Shown in pieces: positions 1 to 5,284 of a DNA stretch of 5,351 nt (positions are counted from its first letter, which is position 1; each line of letters begins with the position of its first letter). The stretch spans positions 1-5,351 of the forward strand of contig CAJPTB010000152.1 in assembly GCA_905373325.1 (NCBI GenBank), read 5' to 3'. The stretch comes from an uncultured Ancrocorticia sp. (GTDB lineage: Bacteria; Actinomycetota; Actinomycetes; Actinomycetales; Actinomycetaceae). The notes under the pieces are model-generated. The model was not told the origin of the DNA, searched no databases, and was given only the letters and a program-made list of their open reading frames with translations. The translations under genes and the position numbers were made by a program.

Positions 1-535
1 CGAAAATGTCGAGGATGAGCGCGGTGCGGTCGATGACCTTGACCTTGACGATGTCCTCGAGCGCGCGCCGCTGCGACGGGGCGAGCTCGGAATCGGCGAT
101 CACGGTGTCCGCCTCGAGCGAGGCGACGAGATCGGCAAGCTCATGCGCCTTTCCAGACCCCAGGTACGTTGCCGGGTCCGGGAATGCGCGCCGCTGGATC
201 AGACCGTCGAGGACCTTCGAGCCTGCCGTCTCCGCCAGCGCGGCGAGCTCGCGCAGAGATTCCTCGGCCTGGCTCGCGCTGCCCTCGCTCCACAGGCCGA
301 CGAGGACGACCCGCTCGAGGCGAACCTGCCGGTATTCGACGTCGACGCCCTCTTCGCGTGAAATTCCCGCTTCCAGGCCCTGGATCCGCTGAAGGGAGGA
401 TCGCTCTTCCCTTTCGAGTGCGTCGCCGGACCAGCCCGCATCCTCATGGGACACCGCCTGCAGGGCGGTGCCTTCGGCGGTGTGCAGGTCGATGCGAGAT
501 TCAGAGGAGCCCGCTCCGCTCGTTGATTCGTTCAT
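1..535 (-). CDS. hflX: HflX-type GTPase, N-terminal part (runs off the window)
   Basis: HflX is a ribosome-associated GTPase that splits or rescues stalled 70S ribosomes under stress; it acts in the cytoplasm. Only the first 178 residues are present and the gene continues beyond base 1. Residues about 70-130 carry the signature of the HflX N-terminal domain: VERVVLVG-like 'LERVVLVGLW' (73-82), 'ALAETAG' (99-105), 'VLDGLIQRR' (108-116) and 'PDPATYLGSGKA' (119-130). These are followed by 'DTVIADSELAPSQ' (143-155) and 'VKVIDRTALILDIF' (165-178), which leads into the middle domain. The G1-G4 GTP-binding motifs lie outside the window. The ATG at 535 is the first start after an in-frame TGA (544-542). 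No good Shine-Dalgarno is visible and a -10-like GATAAT lies 8 nt upstream, so the mRNA may be leaderless or nearly so. The first ~65 residues are acidic, variable and typical of actinobacterial HflX extensions. The family call is firm; the exact start is less so. Confidence 0.93.
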   Translation of the reverse strand, partial: MNESTSGAGSSESRIDLHTAEGTALQAVSHEDAGWSGDALEREERSSLQRIQGLEAGISREEGVDVEYRQVRLERVVLVGLWSEGSASQAEESLRELAALAETAGSKVLDGLIQRRAFPDPATYLGSGKAHELADLVASLEADTVIADSELAPSQRRALEDIVKVKVIDRTALILDIF

Positions 536-543
536 ATACGCTC

Positions 544-571
544 ATTATCCCATGAAAGCGACGCGCGGGAA
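544..571 (-). promoter_or_regulatory. Putative hflX promoter, nearly leaderless
   Basis: On the minus strand a -10-like GATAAT (549-544) is preceded after 16 nt by a weak -35-like TTCCCG (571-566). The expected transcription start, 6-8 nt after the hexamer, falls at about 535-537, that is at or 1-2 nt before the hflX ATG (535). The -10 match is good and the -35 poor. This is inferred from motif and spacing only. Confidence 0.45.
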
Positions 572-619
572 GGCCCTTCACGGAGGCGTCCCTGCTCCGT
601 CTCTCCCCCCCCGTCGCGT

Positions 620-818
620 CGCCTTTGTTCCCGGAACCCTGAGGCCGCCAGACTCCAACCGGCATGCCCGACATGTCGAACGCCTTCGCTCCCGGCACCG
701 TGGCGCCAGACTCCAACCGGCATGCCCGACATGTTGAACACCCTCGCTCTCTGGGCCGTGGCGCCCAGGGGCCTACTTGCGTGCGCCTGAGGGACCGAAC
801 GCCTTTGCTCCCGGCACC
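620..818. repeat. Tandem ~58-61 bp intergenic repeats
   Basis: Two well-conserved units start at 647 and 705 (period 58) and share the opening GCCAGACTCCAACCGGCATG. The core word CGCCTTTGCTCCCGGCACC, or a variant of it, occurs four times, at 620-638, 681-699, 739-757 and 800-818, spaced 61, 58 and 61 bp. The first unit has two adjacent palindromes, GGCATGCC (661-668) and CGACATGTCG (669-678). The second unit keeps the first palindrome and has one change in the second. The outer units are degenerate. The array could be a decayed minisatellite, a genome-wide extragenic repeat family or an array of protein-binding sites. The sequence shows the repetition clearly but not its role. Confidence 0.85.
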
Positions 819-907
819 TTAGGGTCGCCGTCTTGCCCGGTCGCCGCCTTGCGTCGGTGCCGTCGGACCGCGCCTTCGGCTCTTCGCTTTGGCGTTTGCG
901 CCGCTCG

Positions 908-935
908 CTTGGCTCGCCGCTTCGCAGGCTAGACT
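908..935 (+). promoter_or_regulatory. Putative methyltransferase promoter giving a leaderless mRNA
   Basis: A -10-like TAGACT (930-935) fits the TANNNT pattern and leaves six bases before the GTG start at 942, so the usual +1 would be the start codon itself. A -35-like CTTGGC (908-913, 16-nt spacer) or TTGGCT (909-914, 15-nt spacer) lies upstream. There is no Shine-Dalgarno before the GTG, which agrees with leaderless initiation, a common mode in Actinomycetota. Confidence 0.55.
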
Positions 936-941
936 TGTTGC

Positions 942-1592
942 GTGGCAAACGAGCATTATTTTTCCCCCTCTCCCTCTTCCGACGAGGCGACGGTCGAGCG
1001 GCGCGTCGGCCTTCGGGGGCGCGAGTACGCGGTCGCGACGTCGGGCGGCGTCTTCTCCGCCGATCACGTGGACAAGGGAACTGCCGTGCTGCTGCACAAG
1101 GCACCCGAACCGGACCTCGGGCCGGGAGATCTCGCGATCGACCTGGGATGCGGATGGGGCCCGTTGACGCTCGCCCTGTGCGAGGAAGCCGCGGGCGCGG
1201 ACGTGTGGGCGGTGGACGTCAACGGGCGCGCGCTCGAGCTGACCCGCAAGAACGCCGCGCGCGCAGGTTTTTCGCCGCGGGTCCTCGCCGCCGACGAGGC
1301 GCTTGCGGCCTTGGGCGAGCGGAGAATCCAGCTCATCTGGTCGAACCCCCCGGTGCGCATCGGCAAAGCGCGGCTTCACGAGCTGTTGACGACGTGGATC
1401 GAAAGGCTCGCCGACGACGGCGCGGCCTACCTCGTGATTCAGAGGAACCTCGGCGCAGACTCGCTTCGCTCGTGGATGCTCGGCCAAGGGTGGGGCTGCG
1501 AAAAGGTCGGCTCCGCGAAAGGCTTCCGGGTCTTCGCCGTCACAAGAACGCCTCGCGAAGGCGAAGAGACCGACTCGGACGAACGGGGCTGA
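942..1592 (+). CDS. Class I SAM-dependent methyltransferase, RsmC / 'methyltransferase small' type
   Basis: This is a cytoplasmic SAM-dependent methyltransferase of 216 residues, close in size to the single-domain members of the RsmC/RlmG-like family, whose characterised relatives methylate guanine N2 in rRNA. The SAM-binding motif I is 'IDLGCGWGP' (66-74), the acidic end of strand beta2 is D92 in 'VDVN', and the catalytic motif IV is 'SNPP' (134-137). 'YLVIQRNLGAD' (163-173) and the C-terminal 'AKGFRVF' (192-198) also match the family. The first ~60 residues ('HYFSPSPSS', then 'VFSADHVDKGTAVLL') match the short N-terminal strand region of such enzymes. The GTG start fits a promoter placing +1 at 942, with no ribosome binding site. 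The last ~14 residues are a charged tail. The gene is divergent from hflX and convergent with the next operon. The fold is certain; the substrate (rRNA guanine) is inferred from family resemblance. Confidence 0.9.
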   Translation: MANEHYFSPSPSSDEATVERRVGLRGREYAVATSGGVFSADHVDKGTAVLLHKAPEPDLGPGDLAIDLGCGWGPLTLALCEEAAGADVWAVDVNGRALELTRKNAARAGFSPRVLAADEALAALGERRIQLIWSNPPVRIGKARLHELLTTWIERLADDGAAYLVIQRNLGADSLRSWMLGQGWGCEKVGSAKGFRVFAVTRTPREGEETDSDERG

Positions 1593-1632
1593 CCTGCCTC
1601 GGCGGAGCACGGCAAACCGGGAGGGATCGCCT

Positions 1633-1655
1633 GCCCCGGGGGATTGCCCCGGGGC
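1633..1655 (+). terminator. GC-only hairpin, probable terminator between convergent genes
   Basis: GCCCCGGGG (1633-1641) and CCCCGGGGC (1647-1655) form a perfect 9-bp stem with the loop GATTG, 40 nt after the methyltransferase stop. There is no T tract, as is usual for terminators in high-GC actinobacteria. Because the stem reads the same on both strands it could also stop transcription from the convergent 154-aa gene. Each arm contains the self-complementary octamer CCCCGGGG. Confidence 0.65.
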
Positions 1656-1737
1656 CCAAGGCCGACCACGATGTATGAGGCCGACCGGCGTATTCAGACG
1701 GGCCGACGTCGGCTTCGCGGCTGCAAACGCTAAAAGC

Positions 1738-2202
1738 CTATGCGCCTTTGGCTTCCGCCCTCTCGGAGTCATTCGGCCCCGATTGGGAGTCGTTTCGCTC
1801 CGATCGCTCCGCTTTCTTTGGCTTGGGAACGGCAAGGAACAAACCGACCGAGACAACCGCGGCTACGTTGATGAACATGCGACGATCCGACCGAGCTATC
1901 TCGCAGGAACGGTCAATCCTCTCTTCGACTCTGCGGTAGTACTCCTCTGCATCTTTAGAGTCTTTGACGGACTCGCCGAGAAAGTCCCAAATCCGCTCCG
2001 AGTCGGGCGCATCGAAGCCCGTCAACAACGAGTAGTTCTCACCCTGGTATCTCCAGGCGACAGGATGGCATGACGATGTTTCTGCGCCCGCGGGCAGAGT
2101 CACTTCAGGACGGCTGAAGTACAGCCAGCCCATCCACAGCAGGGCAAAGGCGACGACCAAGGTTCTGATGACAACGTACCGTTTTAAGGTCATGAAAGTC
2201 AT
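1738..2202 (-). CDS. Small two-pass membrane protein with paired cysteines, unknown function
   Basis: I cannot name a family. The 154-residue product has a first hydrophobic segment at about 8-30 (VVIRTLVVAFALLWMGWLYF), then a polar domain (31-108) with two cysteines, C45 and C100, then a second hydrophobic segment at about 109-126 (NVAAVVSVGLFLAVP). It ends in a highly charged, Lys/Arg/Glu/Ser-rich tail. The likely topology is N-in, C-in with an extracytoplasmic loop in which C45 and C100 could form a disulfide. The ATG at 2202 overlaps the TGA of the upstream gene (ATGA), and AGGAGGG (2220-2214) lies 11 nt before it, so translation is probably coupled. Met4 (2193) is a less likely start because it is too far from that site. 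A TTA codon at residue 6 and the lower GC fit acquired DNA. Tight pairing with the 472-aa gene suggests a partner, immunity or membrane-anchor role; this is inference. Confidence 0.8.
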   Translation of the reverse strand: MTFMTLKRYVVIRTLVVAFALLWMGWLYFSRPEVTLPAGAETSSCHPVAWRYQGENYSLLTGFDAPDSERIWDFLGESVKDSKDAEEYYRRVEERIDRSCEIARSDRRMFINVAAVVSVGLFLAVPKPKKAERSERNDSQSGPNDSERAEAKGA

Positions 2203-3617
2203 GATATTGAGTACCCTCCTTTCACATTGTGGGGTCTCTTGTCCCAGGGTCTGAGCCCGCTTCCCTTGCTGACCTGTTCGTTAAAGGAATCGAGCGCGGC
2301 TTTCGATTGCCCGTCCTGCGTTTGTATGTAGTGCACAGCGAGCTCGAAATCCTTTGTCCCGGTCCTTGATTCCCACGCCAGGTCAGCGAGAAGCTTGTAC
2401 AGCAGGACCTTCAGCTGATCGAATTGCTTAGAAGGCCCAGATTCCCCCACGCCGACTCTAGGGTCCCTTCGGACGCAGTCAGACAAGAAAACGTCCGATG
2501 TCTTTTTCGCCGCGTCCTCGAGGGACTCCGAGACTTTAGGCATCGCTCTGTTCACTATGTCGTCAATGTGGTTCATATCGATCTTCAACTTATCCGCCTT
2601 GCCGATCTCCGACGACGAAAGCGTTTTCATTGACATGTCCACCCTCTTGTGGTTGGCCTCCATCACCTCATAGTTGTCAATAAAAGTCTGTTGGATTTTC
2701 TCTTCCGCGAGCTTCACACGATTCGCTATGGCTTCGAAGGCGCTCTTAAACGCCTTCATCGCCGAGTCGTAGTCTTCCGGGGCCTCCTCCTTGACATCCT
2801 TACTAGCTACCTTTTTCATGCCCTTGAGACCGAGTTTGACGGCAGTCGACCCATGTTTTAACAAACCTGTTGGCTCGACGAAGGCGTCAAAAGCTTCCAC
2901 CGCTTCGTTAGCAATATTGAGTGCAAATTCCAGCTTTCGATAGCTTCTATTCGCACCCCCTCTAAACATCGAGGTGGACTTCTCGATAGCATTTAACACG
3001 ATAGATCGTGCGCTCTCAAACATTTTCTGTTCAGCCGCCAAGCTCGCTCCCCAGTACGCGACTCCTTCCTGTATGCCTTGAACAGCGCCCTGTAGTGGGT
3101 CGATAAAGTCCAAACCGAAAGACATGACCGTAGCCCCGCTCATATCATTGATCTTTTGATTCACTCTGTCTAAGGCCTTGTGCAGGACCCCCGCCCCAAC
3201 GGGTGCTCCGGCCTGCATGTTGACGTCGGCCGCCAGAATCCCAACAACGCCAAAAGCCTTCGCTTTCTCGGTGTTTATGCGTTGTGGATCGGGGAGATCG
3301 AGCCAAGGCTCCACGACTTCGTCAATGGCACCCCTGATTTCATTGAACTTGTGAACGTACTCCATGGTGCTGTCACCGTTAGTGCGTCCGCCTCCTTCGC
3401 CGTCATCGCCCGGACGAGTGATCCTCTGCGAATCGGAGGGTGCAGCAGCCTGCCCCTGAGGGACGAGAGTACTGACCATATAGTAGTCGTCGTGGACCTC
3501 GTAGTCAGTTAAGGCGGAATCACACGACGACCGCATGTATGCGTCGATCGCAGCTTTCTTGAGTCCGCCCACAAGCATAGGGGCGTCAGAGTATGCAGTC
3601 ATTGCTCCTCGCTTCAT
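2199..3617 (-). CDS. Mostly helical protein resembling actinobacterial WXG / type VII secretion-associated proteins
   Basis: The 472-residue product has no signal peptide or clear membrane segment. A short N-terminal helical part (about 14-55) leads to a Gly/Asp-rich linker (57-82). A region follows (88-220) that starts 'FNEIRGAIDEVVEPW', passes 'NDMSGATVMSFGLDFIDP' (157-174) and ends in a long helix, 'YWGASLAAEQKMFESARS' (188-205). This layout recalls WXG-like proteins encoded near type VII (ESX) loci in actinobacteria. Residues 222-380 are Lys/Glu-rich and probably coiled coil; the C-terminal ~90 residues (381-472) match nothing I recognise and could be an effector region. YxxxD/E matches occur at 39-43, 226-230 and 316-320, but such a short motif is weak evidence. 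GC is visibly lower than in the flanks, and TTA is used. A perfect TATAAT sits 4 nt upstream of the ATG at 3617. The ATG at 3602 (Met6), preceded by GAGGAG only 2 nt away, is an alternative start. The gene is certain; the family link is tentative. Confidence 0.8.
   Translation of the reverse strand: MKRGAMTAYSDAPMLVGGLKKAAIDAYMRSSCDSALTDYEVHDDYYMVSTLVPQGQAAAPSDSQRITRPGDDGEGGGRTNGDSTMEYVHKFNEIRGAIDEVVEPWLDLPDPQRINTEKAKAFGVVGILAADVNMQAGAPVGAGVLHKALDRVNQKINDMSGATVMSFGLDFIDPLQGAVQGIQEGVAYWGASLAAEQKMFESARSIVLNAIEKSTSMFRGGANRSYRKLEFALNIANEAVEAFDAFVEPTGLLKHGSTAVKLGLKGMKKVASKDVKEEAPEDYDSAMKAFKSAFEAIANRVKLAEEKIQQTFIDNYEVMEANHKRVDMSMKTLSSSEIGKADKLKIDMNHIDDIVNRAMPKVSESLEDAAKKTSDVFLSDCVRRDPRVGVGESGPSKQFDQLKVLLYKLLADLAWESRTGTKDFELAVHYIQTQDGQSKAALDSFNEQVSKGSGLRPWDKRPHNVKGGYSIS
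2214..2220 (-). promoter_or_regulatory. Shine-Dalgarno for the 154-aa gene, inside the upstream gene
   Basis: AGGAGGG on the minus strand lies in the last codons of the 472-aa gene, 11 nt before the ATG at 2202. It decides that start over Met4, and with the ATGA overlap it points to coupled translation. The spacing is slightly long but the match to the anti-SD is strong. Confidence 0.7.
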
Positions 3618-3621
3618 TCAA

Positions 3622-3627
3622 ATTATA
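3622..3627 (-). promoter_or_regulatory. Perfect -10 box (TATAAT) of the accessory operon
   Basis: TATAAT (3627-3622, minus strand) is followed after 4 nt by the ATG at 3617. No clear -35 is seen; TGTCGT (3651-3646, 18-nt spacer) is the nearest candidate and is weak. With the usual spacing, +1 falls near 3615, inside the first ATG codon. Transcription would therefore either start early and be leaderless from 3617, or the ATG at 3602 is the true start. Experimental start mapping is needed to decide. Confidence 0.55.
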
Positions 3628-3865
3628 CGTAGATTAATTTGAGGCACGACAGACAGTTCGTCGTACAGTCGTTCATAAATGACCACGGCGACAAAGCCCG
3701 CGGCAAAAGACCGCTGGAAGCGCACATCCGGAGCGCCGGAGCATCCGAAAACTGCAATCCGCCCTTTTTCAGAACTGCGTTGGGCCCTATACACCGCCAT
3801 CGCTGAACGTCAGCTGCGATCACGTGACGATGCGGCTTGCGCGTGACGATTTAGTTTGCACCGAT

Positions 3866-3899
3866 TGTCAATCGACAACCATTTGGTTGTCGATTGACA
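3866..3899. promoter_or_regulatory. 34-bp perfect nested palindrome, possible operator
   Basis: Bases 3866-3881 and 3884-3899 are exact reverse complements (16 bp each) around a central TT. Each arm is itself a dyad of the form TTGTC-N4-GACAA: left at 3865-3878, right at 3887-3900 with one mismatch. Their centres are 22 bp apart, about two helical turns, as expected for two regulator dimers on one face of the DNA. Each outer edge reads TTGACA facing outward (plus 3894-3899; minus 3871-3866), a perfect -35 hexamer. On the plus strand a poor -10 candidate TATGGA (3917-3922) lies 17 nt on; the minus strand has none at normal spacing. No T tract follows on either strand, which argues against a simple terminator. 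It could also be a remnant of joined insertion-sequence ends. Confidence 0.7.
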
Positions 3900-4053
3900 G
3901 ACTATCACCGCACCCATATGGAGGCAAGCAACTTCGTAGAATGCAATTATGTGCACTCTCATAGCTCGATTTCTCATACACATACCCGTACGCAACAGGA
4001 GGAGAACGCCGTCAAAGGCCGCCTCCCGGCGCGGACAACCTATCGATGAAGGC

Positions 4054-5067
4054 CTATTCTCCGCTGTATCCCGCAACGCCGATGAGCGAGAACTCGGCGA
4101 CGAGCACCGCGGGCCCCGTCAGAAACGCGCGGCCCCCCTCGATGCGCACGGTCAGCGGACCGCCCGGAGAGCGCAGCTGCACTTCGCCCTCGCGTTTTCC
4201 CCGCGAGAGAAGCACGGCCAGGGCCGCGGCGCAGGTTCCCGTGCCGCAGGCGAGGGTCTCCCCCACTCCGCGCTCGAGCACGCGCATGAGCGCCGGATTC
4301 GACGGACTCATCTGTTGGCCGGCAAGGCCTTGATCGGCGCGATTGTCCTGGCCTCCGGGAGAGATTTGATCGGCGAGACCGACTTGGCCTCCGAGACTGA
4401 CTCGATCGCCAAGGCTGAGTTGATCGCCGGGGTCGGCGACCACGAGCTCAAGGTTCGTCCCCTCGGGCGGCACCGGCTCGTATTGCGGAGCCTCGGCCAA
4501 TCGCGCCGCCTCGAGCTCCTTCGCGCTGTCGAGGAGCACAACGGTGTGCGGATTGGGCATCGTCACGCTCAACGCAGGCCGCTTGCCCACCCCGGGAACC
4601 GTCACTTGCGTGTCGTCTCCGGCGTCGCCGCGCGGCAGACCGTATTCGCCCATGTCGATCGTGTAGACGGCGCCGTCGAAAGAAACCGTCTTGACACCGC
4701 CGCGGGTCGCGACGTCCACGGACCGGCCTGCCTTGAGGTCGATCACGCCTTGGACCCGCAGGTAGTGCACGAACACTCTCAGGCCGTTGCCGCACATTTG
4801 CGCGATGGAGCCGTCGGCGTTGCGGTAGTCCATGAACCATTCCGCTTCGGGAAAGTCCCGGGCGACGTCGGCCGCCTCAGGAACCGAGGCGGTGCGTACG
4901 ACGCGTATGAGCCCGTCCGCGCCGATGCCGAAATGGCGGTCGCATACCGAAGCGACGGCCTCGGCCGGCAGATCGAGCGTGCCTGCGAAGTCAGGCACAA
5001 GAATGAAGTCGTTGCCGGTGCCGTGTGCCTTCGTGAGGGTTCTGCCCTCGAGCTGCGGAATGATCAC
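4054..5067 (-). CDS. dapF: Diaminopimelate epimerase with a repeat insertion
   Basis: DapF converts LL- to meso-diaminopimelate, the last step before lysine and the source of the peptidoglycan cross-linking residue; it is cytoplasmic and cofactor-free, using two cysteines as acid and base. Both are present: C92 in 'MCGNG' (91-95) and C274 in 'ACGTGT' (273-278). Substrate-binding motifs are also intact: 'GTGNDF' (16-21), 'RNADGS' (82-87), 'PNPH' (171-174), 'GTN' (203-205) and 'ERG' (265-267). The start is GTG at 5067, with -10-like TAAAGT leaving six bases, so the mRNA is probably leaderless; no SD is visible. At 337 residues it is longer than the usual ~270-300. The excess is residues 211-252, seven six-residue repeats lying between the strand carrying N205 and the one carrying E266-R267. 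The reading frame and all active-site residues are preserved, so the enzyme is expected to work. The terminal 'LIGVAGYSGE' tail is not a family feature. Confidence 0.96.
   Translation of the reverse strand: MIIPQLEGRTLTKAHGTGNDFILVPDFAGTLDLPAEAVASVCDRHFGIGADGLIRVVRTASVPEAADVARDFPEAEWFMDYRNADGSIAQMCGNGLRVFVHYLRVQGVIDLKAGRSVDVATRGGVKTVSFDGAVYTIDMGEYGLPRGDAGDDTQVTVPGVGKRPALSVTMPNPHTVVLLDSAKELEAARLAEAPQYEPVPPEGTNLELVVADPGDQLSLGDRVSLGGQVGLADQISPGGQDNRADQGLAGQQMSPSNPALMRVLERGVGETLACGTGTCAAALAVLLSRGKREGEVQLRSPGGPLTVRIEGGRAFLTGPAVLVAEFSLIGVAGYSGE
4312..4437 (-). repeat. In-frame 18-bp minisatellite inside dapF (7 units)
   Basis: Seven consecutive 18-bp units cover 126 bp exactly, starting at 4312, 4330, 4348, 4366, 4384, 4402 and 4420 on the plus strand. 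The clearest are TTGATCGGCGAGACCGAC (4366) and TTGGCCTCCGAGACTGAC (4384). Units beginning TTGATCG or TCGATCG alternate partly with units carrying GGCCTCCG, which points to a 36-bp higher-order step. In DapF the units are residues 211-252, ending GDQ, GDR, GGQ, ADQ, GGQ, ADQ and GQQ, a pattern x-x-x-G/A-D/G-Q/R. The first and last units are more divergent. The unit length preserves the reading frame whatever the copy number. Confidence 0.85.
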
Positions 5068-5284
5068 GGATACACTTTACCCACTCTGGCTTCCGCCTTG
5101 TTGGCAGGGAAGTCGCCTTGGACGCGGCCGACGCCGTTCCGCCCTTTGGCGCACGCGGCTTGAGACCGGCGTCCGAGGCGTCTCGCCCTCGCGGGAAAAC
5201 CTTCGCCATCGACGGCCTGCGACGCCCGCTGCCTCGTCAATCCGGCCCTCGCGGGCAAAGCCGCCCGCCCCTCGCGCAAACCCG
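5068..5284. repeat. Spacer upstream of dapF with recurring GC-rich hairpin motif
   Basis: This 217-nt spacer has no credible gene. The motif GCCCTCGCGGG followed by A-rich bases occurs at 5185-5195 and 5245-5255, 60 bp apart, and a degenerate form (CCCCTCGCGCAAA) at 5268-5280. On the minus strand it reads TTTGCCCGCGAGGGC, a 4-bp stem capped by a GCGA (GNRA-type) loop. The stem is short and the motif may be a terminator remnant or an extragenic repeat; its function is unknown. Confidence 0.5.
5074..5079 (-). promoter_or_regulatory. dapF -10 box placing +1 on the GTG start
   Basis: TAAAGT (5079-5074, minus) fits TANNNT and is followed by exactly six bases before the GTG at 5067, the same geometry as at the methyltransferase gene. 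There is no Shine-Dalgarno, and no convincing -35 is visible upstream, which is common when the -10 is strong. The gene is therefore probably transcribed as a leaderless mRNA independently of its upstream neighbour. Confidence 0.55.

Larger units (their letters stand above)
536..941. other. Divergent intergenic region without a supported gene
   Basis: This 406-nt spacer separates the divergent hflX and methyltransferase genes. It holds the hflX promoter at one end, a C8 run (605-612), tandem repeats over 620-818, GC-rich low-complexity sequence rich in CGCCTT/CTTCGC words (about 824-925), and the methyltransferase promoter at the other end. Long open frames cross it on the minus strand. They repeat the same peptide in different reading frames because the repeat period (58-61 bp) is not a multiple of three, so they are not credible genes. 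Confidence 0.75.
3618..4053. other. Gene-poor stretch between the accessory operon and dapF
   Basis: In these 436 nt I see no convincing gene. Two overlapping minus-strand frames of 60 and 66 codons (3618-3800 and 3623-3823) have no ribosome binding site, and the operon's -10 box lies inside their 3' ends. An 88-codon frame (3810-4076, minus) runs through the palindrome and the end of dapF. The stretch does hold TATAAT (3622-3627), a direct repeat CGTGACGAT (3823-3831 and 3842-3850), small palindromes CAGCTG (3812-3817) and TCACGTGA (3820-3827), the large palindrome 3866-3899, and two isolated SD-like GGAGG words (3920-3924, 3998-4004) with no good frame behind them. It may be an integration scar or a regulatory region. 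Confidence 0.65.

Noticed and set aside
605..612. C8 homopolymer upstream of hflX, possible phase-variable tract
   Set aside because: It lies about 70 nt upstream of the start, outside the putative promoter and any coding frame; nothing shows that it affects expression.
532..1104. 190-codon minus-strand open frame containing a repeated MSGMPVG-like peptide
   Set aside because: The peptide repeats arise from the 58-bp DNA repeat and fall in different frames; it also runs antisense into the methyltransferase start.
1702..1713. 12-bp palindrome GCCGACGTCGGC between the convergent genes
   Set aside because: Short self-complementary GC words are frequent at this composition; no loop and no associated promoter or start.
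819..1856. 345-codon minus-strand open frame antisense to the methyltransferase gene, and the 281-codon plus-strand frame at 833-1678
   Set aside because: They are Arg/Ala-rich low-complexity translations opposite or out of frame with a gene that has clear family motifs; typical GC-rich shadow frames.
3618..3800. 60-codon minus-strand frame ending directly before the ATG of the 472-aa gene
   Set aside because: No ribosome binding site, an in-frame stop just upstream, and the TATAAT box lies in its last codons. It could be a gene remnant, but support is too weak to annotate.
4007..4031. Possible dapF terminator: CGCCG/CGGCG or GCCG/CGGC stem with CTTT on the minus strand
   Set aside because: The stem is only 4-5 bp with a long or C-rich loop, and the T run is three bases; not convincing.
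3918..4049. 43-codon plus-strand frame downstream of the palindrome, with a TTGACA upstream
   Set aside because: The -10 candidate overlaps its start codon, there is no usable ribosome binding site, and the peptide is His/Ser/Thr-rich without features.
3949..5163. 404-codon plus-strand open frame covering the whole of dapF
   Set aside because: It is antisense to dapF, which has intact catalytic motifs; the translation is His/Arg/Ala-rich without recognisable domains.
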